Shown here in pieces: positions 49,955-62,600 of a stretch of 64,000 nucleotides of DNA. The stretch spans positions 1,588,972 through 1,652,971 of the forward strand of contig CAJNDS010001112.1 in assembly GCA_905221605.1 (NCBI GenBank). The letters run 5' to 3'. Every line of letters begins with the position of its first letter. The stretch's first letter is position 1. The translations under genes were made by a program, and so were the position numbers. Under the pieces are notes generated by a model, which did no database searches, was not told the origin of the DNA, and was given only the letters and a program-made list of their open reading frames with translations. Source of the stretch: Symbiodinium natans (lineage: Eukaryota; Sar; Dinophyceae; Suessiales; Symbiodiniaceae).

Positions 49955-50098
49955 TTTAACGTCAGCACGTACTGCTTGGATCCGTTTCCTCAGGAACCTG
50001 CCACCGGCTGAGCCACGGCACCCACAAGGAAAAGGTGCGGATCGCGGCTCCAAAGAGAAGCCCCGGAGAAAAAGGAGAAGCAAACATGCGCGACACGT
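49955..50098 (+). CDS. Coding-like stretch with a basic C-terminus
   Basis: One frame is open through LTSARTAWIRFLRNLPPAEP to SKEKPRRKRRSKHARHVTR, which resembles a nuclear-localisation tail. Another reads FNVSTYCLDPFPQ. The frame is undecided. Confidence 0.35.
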
Positions 50099-50173
50099 AA
50101 CCCGAAACCCTAAACCCTAAACCCTAAACCCTAAACCCTAAACCGAAAGCCAGCTCTGAACCCGACCTCGCAG

Positions 50174-50210
50174 TTCCACACAATCAAGCGCCGCTTTAAA
50201 CACCAATTAG
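50174..50210 (+). CDS. Short coding-like exon
   Basis: Reads FHTIKRRFKHQL between CTCGCAG and TTAG|GTGACT. Confidence 0.35.
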
Positions 50211-50283
50211 GTGACTGATAAGCCCTACACTCCTACACGCCTAAACCCGATTAAACCCTAGAAGAGAGCGCAGACGCTTGCAG

Positions 50284-50332
50284 GACATCGACTTGAGTAG
50301 TGGCAAGGTTCTTGGTTGTGAAGTGCGTTTAG
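50284..50332 (+). CDS. Short coding-like exon
   Basis: Reads DIDLSSGKVLGCEVRL between TTGCAG|G and TTTAG|GTATAG. Confidence 0.4.
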
Positions 50333-50416
50333 GTATAGTTGTACCTTGCCTTCGCTTGTCGCCGGCCGCGTGAGGTCCCTAAACCCTAAACCCTAAACCC
50401 TAAACCCTAAACCCAG

Positions 50417-50480
50417 TAATTACCGGGTTGAGGTGGTGGTCCAAGGTCTTATCATGTCTGCACCGGGACCTCACGATGAC
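50417..50480 (+). CDS. Coding-like exon, unrecognised
   Basis: Reads NYRVEVVVQGLIMSAPGPHD after AACCCAG; the acceptor AG directly follows a CCCTAAA array. Confidence 0.4.
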
Positions 50481-50601
50481 AGATGACTAAACCCGTACAC
50501 CCGTTTGCCGATTCCCCCTAAACCCTAAGCCCTAAACCCTAAACCCTAAACCCCAAACCCCAAACCCTAAACCCTAAACCCCCACACACCCCCCAGCTCA
50601 G

Positions 50602-50645
50602 GCTTTCACGGCTTCACGGAGGCGGACATGGAGAAGAAGTTTCAG
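50602..50645 (+). CDS. OGDH E1 exon, FHGFTEAD
   Basis: Reads [14 protein letters not shown], matching the YGFTEADLD motif of E1. Acceptor CTCAG|G, GC donor at 50646, phase 0 join. Confidence 0.8.
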
Positions 50646-53600
50646 GCCAGGCGCATGTGATTTTGAGTTCTTGTGACCTTAAGGGCTTAGGGTTTAGGGT
50701 TTAGGGTTTAGGGTTTAGGGTTTAGGGTTGGGCAGTAGTACATATGATTCTTAGAGGATGCAGTTTCGAAGAATGCCATGAAGCAGGATTTCGGTTCAAA
50801 TGTCTAGTAGGTTTAAATTGTGCAGCTTCTAGAAGCAGACAATAAAGCCGGAAGACATTACGTGCTCTTCTCCGATATCTCAGTAGTAGAGTAGGTAACC
50901 TTTAACCGTTTTAGGGTAATGTAATCCCCTTATAATTCCCAAAGGTTAGCCTTGAGTTCCCCTAGCTACTGGACAACTCGGATGTGCTTTGTGAGGTCAG
51001 CCTGGTCGGCCTGAGCAGCGAGCACACCCTGAAAGAGATCCTCGCCACCCTGCAGAGCACGTGCTCTTGTGGCAAGAGCTGAGGTTGTCTTGCCAGGGAG
51101 TCCTTTCGCCCCTTTTTAGGGTTTAGGGTTTAGGTTTGGGTTTAGGGTTTAGGGTTCAGGGTTTAGGGTTTAGGGTTTAGGGTTTCGGGTTTAGGGTGAG
51201 GGGTTTAGGGTTTAGGGTTTAGGGTGAGAGAGGTGGAATGCGCCCCAAGACACACGAATCCCAGGACCCGGTCGAGGATGGGGCGGGGCTTCCACCCCCT
51301 AATCTCCAAGGCTAGTAGCTGGAGCCCCAAACCCTAAACACTAAACCCTAGATCCCCCAAACCCTAAACCCAAACCGAAGGCCTCATGCCCCAAACCCTA
51401 AACCCTAAGCACTAAAGCCTATAGATCCCCCAAACCCGAAACCCAAACCGCCCGCCTCATGCTCAAAACTTGGCTCCAAGCCTTATGCCGCCCTACTTTG
51501 CACAGGTACTGCGGCTCCGTGGGGATCGAGAGACTCGCCAGCGGATGGAACAAACATCATGCTCAGCAGTACCCAAAGAGCCCAATACCCCTTAATAAAG
51601 GAATATACCTTAAACCATATTAAGGATCCTTATTATAAATTAAGCAATTAAGCAATCTTCCCTAATTAAGGGATATTGGGCTCTTATTTGGGATGCAGCC
51701 CTCGGTTTAGGGTCGAGGACACCCGATGCCCTCACAAAACTACGATTAGCTTAAGAACCCCCAAAAAGAATTTAAAAAAAAGTAATAATCCCCATGTCAC
51801 CCTTATAAGGAAGAATAATGTTTATTGTTTGGGGGGTTCTTAAGCAACTACTACCCTAAGCCCTAAGCCCTAAACCCTAAACCCTAACCCTCGCGCTCAG
51901 GTACATGCACATCGGCGACCTCCAGAAAATTGACTGGATCCGGCAGCGCGTCGAAGATCCCAACTTCATCCCCTCCGACAAGAACAAGCTTCTCAAGGCT
52001 CGGCCGGCTTAGGGTTTAGGGTTTAGGGTTTAGGGTTTAGGGTTTAGGGTTTAGCGTTTCGGGTTCAGGGAACCCAACGATCGGCTCTTGACCGCTAGTT
52101 GCTTAAGAACCCCCAGAGAGATGTAAAAGAATAGCCCCTATATTGCCCTTATAAGGAAAAAGTAGTTTTCATTTTTTTGGGGGGGAGTTCCTAAGCAAGT
52201 AGTGGTTGAGACATTTTTACATTTTCCCTTATTGGGTTGCCTAGAGGATGTTTAGAGGTTCATATTCAGGAGTATCTTTCAGAGGGTTTAACGGGCCACC
52301 CTAGCATTGCGAGATGCTTGTGGCCGGATTTCGTGTTGCGTGTGATGCGGGTCAAGGAGCTTTAAGTCCAAAGCCCTTCACTGGGCCCTTGGGGATATTT
52401 TTGTATTTTGCCTCATTGGGTGTAGTTTAATGAAGAGGGTTCGATTCAGGAAGGCAGGAAGGTAGGCCCTTGGGATGTATCATACATGTTGACTTATTGG
52501 GTTTAGGAGGGGCCTCGTCAGGAATGTTCTCAGAGGGTTTTAAGAAGCTACTTTTGGTGTTTGACTGTCTTCGCAAAGGTGTACAAAGAGCTCTTGAAGG
52601 TCGCCCCTTGGCACAGTGTCGCGATGCTGACGTCAAGATGGGTCTGCGATACATCGTGCTAGATGACTTGGTCTAAGGATCGATCAAAGTCCACAGGTCA
52701 TTAATGTCAGAGAGAAAGAGAACGTTGTGGAATTCCCCCCCACCCCCCCTTCCCCCCCAACAAAACGATATTCGTGGGACGGTTCCATACATGAGGGTCG
52801 GTCCCTTTTGGGTTCCCCTAGACAATCGGCGCTCCTGGGATAAGGATCCCCAATTTTTAAGAGCTTCTGGTAGGGCTGGGGGTAGATTGCGGTTTAGGGT
52901 TTAGGTCAACAGCATGAGGGACCGCCAGCAGTTAGGAAATTCAAAGAGTTTTTGTTTGGAACGTGCTTTGCCTGACACGTGGCAGATCGGAAAAGTTGGT
53001 CCAAGCAGAGTCGCTCGCGTGTTCTAGGGTTTAGGGTTTAGGGTTTCGGGTTTAGGGTTTAGGGTTTAGGGTTTAGGGTTTAGGGTTTAGGGTCATCAGT
53101 CAGTTCGTTTGGAACATGCAGCCTGAAAACATTGTGGGTCCGAGGGGCTGTTTTCAGGTTTGGCGCTTAGGCCTTAGAGGCAGCGCGCGTGGCTGCCCTT
53201 CGGGGCTGTAATACATGCGCAGCGCCTGACGGACCGCGACGTTCTTCTTAAGAATGAGGCGTGAGTGAGTGGTCAACAGGGTGTAGGGCTTAGGACTTGC
53301 ACGGGATTCTAGGGTTTAGGTTTGGGACTTGCACACGATCCCCCTGGGGCCCACGTAGAAAGGTGCAACACAGGGCCTTGCATCAGTGCCAGAAATGACA
53401 TGATCCCTTTGCCATCCTAAACCGAGCTTTTTGGATAGAAAGAGGCTCCTTAAGGAGCTCAGGGTGCGATTATAGGCTTAGACCCTAAACCCTAGCCCTA
53501 AACCCGAAACCCTAAACCCTAAACCCTAAACCCTAGCCCTAAACCCTGTAGGCTTTAGGGCGCAAGGGCCTTTAAGGCTTAGGGATCCTCAGGCCCTCCC

Positions 53601-56600
53601 CCGGTTGCGTGTGGGGGGGACGGGGACTCTGAAGCCAAGGCTGTCAGACCCAGACTTTCCCCCCAGCTGACATATTGGGTTTAGGGTTTAGGGTTTAGGG
53701 TTTAGGGTTTAGGGTTTAGGGTTTAGGGTTTAGGGTTTAGTGATGTTCTCGACGTTGGCGTGGTGCAAGGGCTTTTCCGATGGAGGCCCAGCAGTGCAGT
53801 GGCTGGGCGGGTGCCAGAAAGCCGTACGAACAGGGTTTAAAATAATTGTCCATAGTCATAATTATTAAGAAAAATTATAATATTGATTAATGGTATTTGT
53901 AATAATGATGTTCTGATAATGATGCAATAAGAGTTTCAGTTTGGGACTTTCCAACCAGAGGCTGCTTTTGTGACCCAGCTCAGGATACTTTCGAGATGTT
54001 CCTGAACACGCAGCACCCCGGCACGCCCTACTGCATGTTTCAGGGTTTAGGGTAGATTGGTCCAAAAAGTGGTGTGGTTGTGCAGCCCTATAATAATCTC
54101 ACGGTTCCCAAAATGGAGAAGAGGCTCCCAAGAATATGAGCTTCTCCAATCTACCATTTGAAGGCTGTACAGGCCCCTAGAATACGACAAGCCATGTGAA
54201 GTCCTGAGGAGCTCCCAGGAGCATCCGAGCGCGCGCCTACACATCCAACTAGGGTTCACGCCTTAGGGTTTAGGGTTTTTAGGATTTAGGGTTTGGGGTT
54301 CAGGATTTTGGGGTTTGGGGTTTGGGGTTTGGGGTTTAGGAGCCCTGGCGTTGAGGTACAAGACCACCAAACGATTCGGCGTCGATGGCGGCGAAGCAGC
54401 TGTGGCAGGCTTGGGCACCCAGCGCGCTGACGGTTGTGCCACGTTTCAGAGCCGCTGCAGCGGCAAGGGGAACCATCATCAACTTGCCAAGATTCACAAT
54501 TTCAGGCTAGCGATGGTGCTGGGTAGGGCATGAGAGTTCAGGAAGCCCTGCGCAATTATATGGAGGGTCAGAAAGCCACAGCTTCTTATACCCTGCAGAG
54601 CGTCCCCAGGTCAGCTAGGAGAAACGAGCGAGATCTCGTCTTCATCCGCCCCATCACCTTGGGGATACCCAGCGCAACCTGTGTCACAAGAAGGGGACAT
54701 GTGCCAAATAAGTAAGGTGTATCTACACCGGTCACTGCATGTAGGTACAGCTTGATTTGTACCCCTAGCGTCACTGGCACGGCTCAGGCGTCAATGCGGC
54801 CATAGAGAAGGCGGGCTCCAAGCCAACAGTCTAAGTGCCAGGCTCTTCGCAGGTCAACTTCTCCCTTGAAGAAGGGCTCAGGAGGCAACATAGGGGCGTT
54901 TACAATTAGAATAGGGTTTCGGGGGGTTATTGTAGTGTAAATATATTATGAGGGGATACTGTTAGTAATTATTCCGACTCTGTATTAGGTCGGATGTGTA
55001 CCGTCGCCCTTGAAGTCGTTCGTCTCTGCACCTTGCGGAGGTGCTTCGCGGCTTGAGCCCGGCGGCAGAACAAGCCCGTAAATACCCCAACTTTCCCCCA
55101 ACCCTAAACCCTAAACCCTCCCGCCCCCCCTCCCCCCCCCGCCCTTCCCAAAAAAGAACCACCCCCACCCTAATCCCCATCCCCCCCTCCCCAAAAAAAC
55201 AACAAAAAAACCTCAAGCTTTGCTGTCCTCCTTTCCGCCGCAGGCATCGACCTTGGGCATGTCCGAGTGTGTGATCGGCATGCCACACCGAGGCCGTCTC
55301 AACGCGCCCCGGCTGAGTTGTTTATGGGTTGAGGGTTTGGTTTTGGGGGGTTTGGGGTTTCGGGTTTTTAGGGTTTTTAGGGTTTCAGGGTTTCAGGGTT
55401 TTTAGGGTTTTTAGGGTTTTTAGGCTTTTTAGGGTTTTTAGGGTTTTTAGGGTTTCTAGGGTTTTTAGGGTATTTAGGGTTTGCAGGTTTTTTAGGGTTT
55501 TTTAGGGTTTCTAGGGTTTTTAGGGTTTTTAGGGTTCAGGGTTTAGGGCTCAGGGTTTAGGGTTCAGGTTTTAGGGTTTGGGTGAGAGAGGGTTTAGGGT
55601 TTGCGGTTTGCGGGGTTCTGGGTTTAGGGTTTACAGTTTGGGCTATGTGCTTAGGGTTTACGGTTGAGCTTTATGGGTTTATGGGTTTATCGCTTGTGGG
55701 TTAGTTGGGGTTTACGGTCGGTTTAGGGTTGAGGTTTGGGGTTCATGGGTTTGGGGGTGGGTTTAGGGTCATTGGTTGAATTTGAATATTTTCATTTATA
55801 TTGGGAAGGAGATTTAGCCATTGGTTCCCCTATTACCCCCCTCTATACTACCCCCCCCCCCCCCCTTAGCTTCCCCCCATAATTAAGGCTATTATTCAGG
55901 AGTAATTCAAGCTTAATTCAGGTTATTTAAGGGGGGGAACCAGGGGGGGTAGTATAGAGGGGGGCAGAAGGGGAACCCTAAACCCTAAACCCTAAACCCG
56001 GTCTAGAGTTTGTCGCTTCCTTCTTGCTTTAATTCGGTGGCAAGAAGTTCGGCCGAGCTCTCAAGCGCAGTTTGTGGTTACGCTTACAGGTTGATGGCTT
56101 CAGTCGTGGGGGCGAATTCCCCAACACCACGCAGGGTTTAGGGTTCAGGGTTTAGGGCTAGGGTTCAGGTTTTTGGGTTTAGGGTTTAGGGTTTAGGGCT
56201 ACGGTTCAGGTTTTTGGGTTTCGGGTTTAGGGTTACGTAGGGTCCAGGCTGAAAAAGGGTTCAGGAGGCCGTAAGGTTTCGGTGCGGAGCCCTTGAGTGA
56301 GTTTAGGGTTTAGGGCTTAGGGTTTAGGGCTTAGGGCTTAGGGCTTAGGGCTTAGGGCTTAGGGTTTAGGGTTTAGGGTTTAGGGTGGAGGGCCTATTTT
56401 TTTGGGTCTTTTTTTTTTTTGGGGGGGGTTTTTTTTTTTTTGGTCGATTTTCTTGGTTTTTCCTAAGAAAACCACCATTCCCTCCATATTTTTAAAGGAT
56501 TTGATGCATTTTCGTGGTTTTTGGTACGAAAAACAGTAATTTCTCTGTGGTTTCATAGGAAAGCGTTATTTCTGGTACGTTTTAGAAGGAAAGAAGGAAA

Positions 56601-59600
56601 GAAAGGAAGGAAGGAAGGATGAAAGAAAGGAAGAAAACAAGGAAGGAAGGAAGGAAGGAAGGAAGAAAGGAGGGAAGGAAGAAAGGAAGGAAACAAGGAA
56701 GGAAGAAAGGAAGGAAGAAAGGAAGGAAGCAAGGAAGGAAGAAAGGAAGCGTGCTTCGAAGCCCAAGAAACTAGTTGAAAAACATCGTGTGAGCATTGTG
56801 TTTGCAAATGGGGGGGGCTGCGCCCCCCCCAACCCCCCCGCTTTTTTTGTTTTTTTTTTAAGCCGTGCAGAGCGTGCGTGCTTCAAAGCCCAAGAAACTT
56901 GTTGACACCCATCATGTGAGCAGGGTGTTTGCAAATGGTGGGGGGGGCTGCACCCCCCCCAACCCCCCGCTTCTTTTAAGCCGTACCAAGCGTGCTTCAA
57001 AGCCCAAGAAACTAGTGGAAAAACATCGTGTGAGCATTGTGTTTGCAAATTGGGGGGGGGGCTGGCGCCCCCCGCTTTTTTTAAGCTGTGCAGAGCGTGC
57101 TTCAAAGCCCAAGAAACTTGTTGACACCCATCATGTGAGCATGGTGTTTGCAAATGGGGGGGGGCTGCGCCCCCCCCAACCCCCCCCGCTTCTTTTAAGC
57201 CGTACCAAGCGTGCTTCAAAGCCCAAGAAACTAGTTGAAAAACATCGTGTGAGCATTGTGTTTGCGAATTTGGGGGGGCTGCGCCCCCCCCAACCCCCCC
57301 GCTTTTTTTTTAAAGCCGTGCAGAGCGCGCTTCAAAGCCCAAGAAACTTGTTGACACCCATCATGTGAGCAGGGTGTTTGCAAATGGGGGGGGGCTGCGA
57401 CCCCCCCCAACCCCCCCCGCTTCTTTTAAGCCGTACCAAGCGTGCTTCCCAACCCAAGAAACTAGTTGAAAAACATCGTGTGAGCATTGCAAATGGGGGG
57501 GGCTGCGCCCCCCCCAACCCCCCCGCTTCTTTTAAGCTGTACCAAGCGTGCTTCAAAGCCCAAGAAACTAGTTGAAAAACATCGTGTGTGCATTGTGTTT
57601 GCAAATGGGGGGGGGCTGCGCCCCCCCCAACCCCCCCGCTTTTTTTAAGCCGTGCAGAGCGTGCTTCAAAGCCCAAGAAATTTGTTGACACCCATCATGT
57701 GAGCAGGGTGTTTGCAAATGGGGGGGGGGGCTGCGCCCCCCCAACCCCCCCCCCGCTTCTGTTAAGCCGTACCAAGCGTGCTTCAAAGCCCGAGAAACTA
57801 GTTGAAAAAAAAGTATGAATCCGATGAAAATATAGAGGGAATGATAGAAACCAAGAAAACGAACCAAATAGGGTTTTCCCTAGGACAAACTAAGGAAAAG
57901 CAACGTACGCTTTGACGTTTGACGAAATCCGTCCAAAATGTAATCAGAAGAGGGTTTCCTTAGGAAAAACCAACGAAAACCTCGTTTTTTTTTCAAGCCG
58001 TGCAGAGCGTGCTTCAAAGCCCAAGAAACTTGTTGACACCCGTCATGTGAGCAGGGTGTTTGCAAATGGGGGGGGGGGAGAGGTGTTTTCCCCCAACCCC
58101 CCCCGCTTCTTTTAAGTCGTACCAAGCGTGCTTCAAAGCCCAAGAAACTAGTTGAAAAGCATCGTGTGAGCATTGTGTTTGCAAATGGGGGGGGCTGCGC
58201 CCCCCCCAACCCCCCCGCTTTTTTTTGTTTTTTAAGCCGTGCAGAGCGCGCTTCAAAGCCCAAGAAACTTGTTGACACCCATCATGTGAGCAGGGTGTTT
58301 GCAAATGGGGGGTGGCTGCGCCCCCCCCCAACCCCCCCTGCTTCTTTTAAGCCGTACCAAGCGTGCTTCCCAACCCAAGAAACTAGTTGAAAAACATCGT
58401 GTGAGCATTGCAAATGGGGGGGGCTGCGCCCCCCCCAACCCCCCCGCTTCTTTTAAGCTGTACCAAGCGTGCTTCAAAGCCCAAGAAACTAGTTGAAAAA
58501 CATCGTGTGTGCATTGTGTTTGCAAATGGGGGGGGCTGCGCCCCCCCCAACCCCCCCGCTTTTTTTAAGCCGTGCAGAGCGTGCTTCAACCTAAGGGAAA
58601 TTACAGGAAATCCGTCCAAAATGTAAAAAAATAGGTTTTTCCCTATGAAAAACCAACGAAAACCTCAGGGAAATGACAGAAAATCCGTCCAAAATGTAAG
58701 GAAAGTAGGGTTTTTCCTAGAGAAAACCAAGGAAATCGACCAAAAAAAAAAAAAAAAAGGCAAAAAAAAAAAAAAATACCCAAAAAAAAACTCCACCCGT
58801 TTAGGGTTCAGGGCTTAGCTAGGGTTCAGGGCTACAGCTAGGCTTTAGGGGGTCAAAAGTCGCATTTGCGACCAGGTCTTGACCAACGTGGTGCGGAAGC
58901 CTCTGGTGCAGATGTTTGCTGAGTTTAAGGCGCGGAGCCTCGCAAGACTCGCAAGCCTATCAGGAACTCTAAAACACCCCAATAGATATGCCCTACATAA
59001 AGCCCTAAACCCGAAATCCTACATAAAGCACCCAAAACCCACCCGACATAAAGCCCCCAAATCCCACCCTACATAAAGCCCCTAAACCCACCCTACATAA
59101 AGCCCGCAAACCCCACCCTACATAAAGCCCCCCAAACCCACCCTACATAAAGCCCCTAACCCACCACCCCGTCGACAGGGCACTCATTACGACTTCGAGA
59201 AGCTCGTGGAGAAGATGCTTGGAGAATTCTCCCTAGACTCTAAACCCGGGTTGGTGGTCCAGGAAGTCGTGGCTGCAGCTTCTTGGGAAGGGAACTGAAG
59301 GCCCAGCATAAAACTTCCACTTGCTTCGGCTGGGTTTTAGTCAAAGGCTCCAATGTAGTTCCTTTTTGGGGGTAGTATACTAGAATCCCCTATAACCACC
59401 CCCAAAAAGGTGCTACATAGGATCCTTTGGGTAGTCATGGTTCTCCCTCACATCACAGTGAAGTCTTGGAAAGGGAGCCTTCGCATCCAAGTCAAGGGCG
59501 AGAATCCCAACTCGCGGGCATTCCAGGATGCTTTCGGTTGAGGCCAGTCAAACCCTACCGGCGGCTCCATTCACGTACAATTATGGGGGTTATGCCCCTA

Positions 59601-62600
59601 TATCCATGAGGGTTCTAACCTACTACTTTGTAGGGTGTTGAGAGCCACAGGTGAACCCTTGGCTCCCCTAAGCCCTAAACCCTAAACCCTTAACCCTAAA
59701 CCCTAAACCCTCCCCCAGGAGTGACGAAGACGACTGGCTCTTCGCCGGCGATGTGAAATACCATCTCGGCACCTCCCAGGCTCCGGTTGAGGGTTTAGGG
59801 TTTAGGGTTAGGGGTTAGGAGTTAGGGAGGGTTGAGTGTATAGGTTTGTCCAACAGGACCCTAAACCATTAACCCTAAAAACAAGCCCTTCAACCCTTGA
59901 GCCCAAAGACTCCGTGAGTCCCACGGGTTTTTGTTGGGGAGGGTTGGGGGGGGAGGTCCCCTAGGTGGCGGAAGCTTCAAGTCAACCCTGACGTGCTTGC
60001 AACCCTATCTATGGAGAACTTCATGTCGCAATGTGGCTCCTGAACCCTAAGCCCAGAACCCTAAACCCTAGGCGGGCGGCAAAATACACCCAAACAACGT
60101 AGCTACGCCCGTGAACCTTCAAGTAGGGTCACCTGATGATCGCAGGTCTTCAGCTTCGAAGGTGGCAACACCGTCACCGCCACGCTCGAGGTCTCCCTTC
60201 TAAACCTTGAACCCTCGTAGAGCAAGTCGGGTTTGGGGCTTGGGGTTTTGGGATGTTACCCCGGCTTGGTCTGGCTTGTGGGGGTGGTTGGGGCGCACGG
60301 GCCGCAAGGGCGTTCTGGGGGCTACCCAGATCTTCCAAAACCCCTCAACTACGGAATAGACCCTAATTTGTATTATGGATCCTTATTATGAATTAGGGTA
60401 TATACCTTAATTAAAGGGGTTTTGGAAGGTCTGGGTATGCAATGTAGAGGGCGCAAGCTCATGAGTTGATGGGGTTCCCTCTTGCCCACAGCTCCTTGAG
60501 ACTGCCGAAGATGCTGGCAAGCCCCGAACCCCCATACCCTGTACCCTAAATTTAAACCCCCACGCCCTACTTGAAGGTTCATGGTACTTAGTAACCAATT
60601 ATAACTGGGCTTATAACCCTACTTATAATTGGGATAACCCCTATAAGGCCCTTTAGGGGTATTATAAGTAGGGTTATAAGTACAGTTATAATCCAAGCTC
60701 CAAACCCCGTTGAGTGTTCACGATGGAGGGACCCCACGAAGTCCTGCGATATCACCCCCTACACGTACGTATACATGTACATGTACATACACATATACAT
60801 ACACACATACACATACACATATACATATACGTATACATATACGTATACGTATACACACGCAAACACATATATACATATGTGTATATATATATATATATAT
60901 ATTTATATTTATTTATTTATTTATACATGAAGGTGTATACACTTTCTCGAATCTTTGTATATATTCAGGAAGGTTTATACACCTTTGTCTAATCCTTGTA
61001 TACCTAGGTAGCCCCAAAAGCCCCTACGAGTCTCCGAGCATTCTCTGCATCAACGATATGGGCGCTGCCTTGAGAGTCAAACGCGCCAGGCAAACCCTTC
61101 CCACTTGGAGACGGCGTGGAGCTCAACACAGCCTGGGAGTGCGGTGTAGGGCTGAAAGGGGAATCCGAAGCATGGGTCCTATAATTTGGGTCCCCTGTTA
61201 TACAACCCTCATATTCACTATACATAATAAGGGCCCATACTTCGGATCCCTCTAGATCCCTTTAAAGCGAGGGCAAGGGACCATACTCAGGGCCCACGGT
61301 TCCAACCTTAGGGTTTAATTAGGGTTTTATTGAAAGCTTTGGGGGTTTAGGGTTTCGGGTTTAGGGTTTAGGGTTTAGGGTTTAGGGGTGTAGGAAGAGC
61401 TTGAGACGCCAGGATACCACTGTGGGCTTCAATGGCTTCAAGCTTGATGTTGTGTGTTTCGATGTCTCAAAATATTTCAAACTGACCATGGGCTTTGATG
61501 CCTGGGCTTTTTTTTTATTGCTGACGTGAACTGCCCAGCTCTTCCAGACTGTCCCTAAAGTCGACGCTGCTGCTATTTAATACCATGAATACTATGTCAG
61601 TCAGTGACATTATTATGATGATCGCCATCACACTTCTTGAAACCCCTCGCGACTTAAGTTGTAGAGACCTCCCACTTACAGCAGGTCAACACTGTCACGC
61701 TGGGTCGCGCTCGCGCGAAGCAGCGAGCGCCTCAAAATCCGGGTTTGTCTTGAGATGTTCAGGGTTTAGGGTTTAGGGTTTAGGATAGACCCAGCCTAAG
61801 TTGAAAGGATGGTGCGGGTGAGGAAGCTGTGCATTGGACACGCAGCACGTGCCGACATTGAACTTTTTTGGGGCCGCCGAGATTTGATCGCCTAAGCCCC
61901 TAGCTCAGGTTCTACCTGGGCAACACTGTGGAGTCTCGAACTCGGGTACTCCCTATCCTCTTCCATGGAGACGCCCGGCTTAGGAGATTTCAGAAGGAGT
62001 GAGCCAGGGATTTGTAGGTGTAGGGTGGGAGAGACGGAGAAGCACCGATTGCAATCCGAAGCCCCCTTGGCCAAAAAAGCTGACATCATTATATTTTCAC
62101 GCATGGCTCGCACCATCTGAAGACGCGGGCTAGTAGGATTCTACCAAAGCACGGTAGTGGCAATGAGGGATACGCTTCTGAAGTAATATCTTAGCTCTTC
62201 CTTGCTGCGCCCACGGCAGTTCAAAGTTTCTCTGCAAGGAGGTGCAACTAGGAACTTCGCTTTCGGTTTATGCGGTCCGTACTTTTGTGTGCAGGGTGTT
62301 GGAGATGCAGTGTCATCCCCCTCCCCCTCATATTAAGCCCCCCTGCCCCCCTTATATTGAATATTCCCCATGCACTGCAACGTTCCTTTCTTCTGGGAGC
62401 ATGTCATATTTGGGGAACGGATTAAACTTGGGACGTTCCCCCTTCTGCTACTAGGGGATATCATAGGGGGGGCACCACAATCCCTATTCAGGGCCGTTAG
62501 TATAATTGGGAACATCCCAAGATTAAGCAACCGCACTCAAAACCCTAAACCCTAAACCCTAAACCCTAAACCCTAAGCCCTAAGCCCTAAGCCCTAAGCC

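Larger units (their letters stand above)
56385..58798. mobile_element. Large foldback element with internal tandem repeats
   Basis: The ends are imperfect inverted copies: GGGTGGAG, T-runs, GGTCGATTTTCTTGGTTTTT at the left, and GAAAACCAAGGAAATCGACC, A-runs, CTCCACCC at the right. It sits inside a telomere-type array in an OGDH intron (55304-58875). It holds an AAGG tract (56577-56755) and a tandem array (about 56750-58600). No transposase-like protein is seen. The many apparent proteins here ([18 protein letters not shown] and similar on both strands) are products of the repeat. Confidence 0.72.

Noticed and set aside
56566-58626. Large open frames on both strands rich in SFLGFEAR and [12 protein letters not shown]
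   Set aside because: They are translations of the same roughly 115-base tandem repeat and the AAGG tract, occur in several frames and both strands, and have no protein-family features.
58985-59163. CRISPR-like array
   Set aside because: The units are directly adjacent tandem copies with no unique spacers, in a eukaryotic intron.
60710-60992. Thr/Tyr/His-rich open frames
   Set aside because: Translations of a TACATA/GTATAC microsatellite in an OGDH intron.
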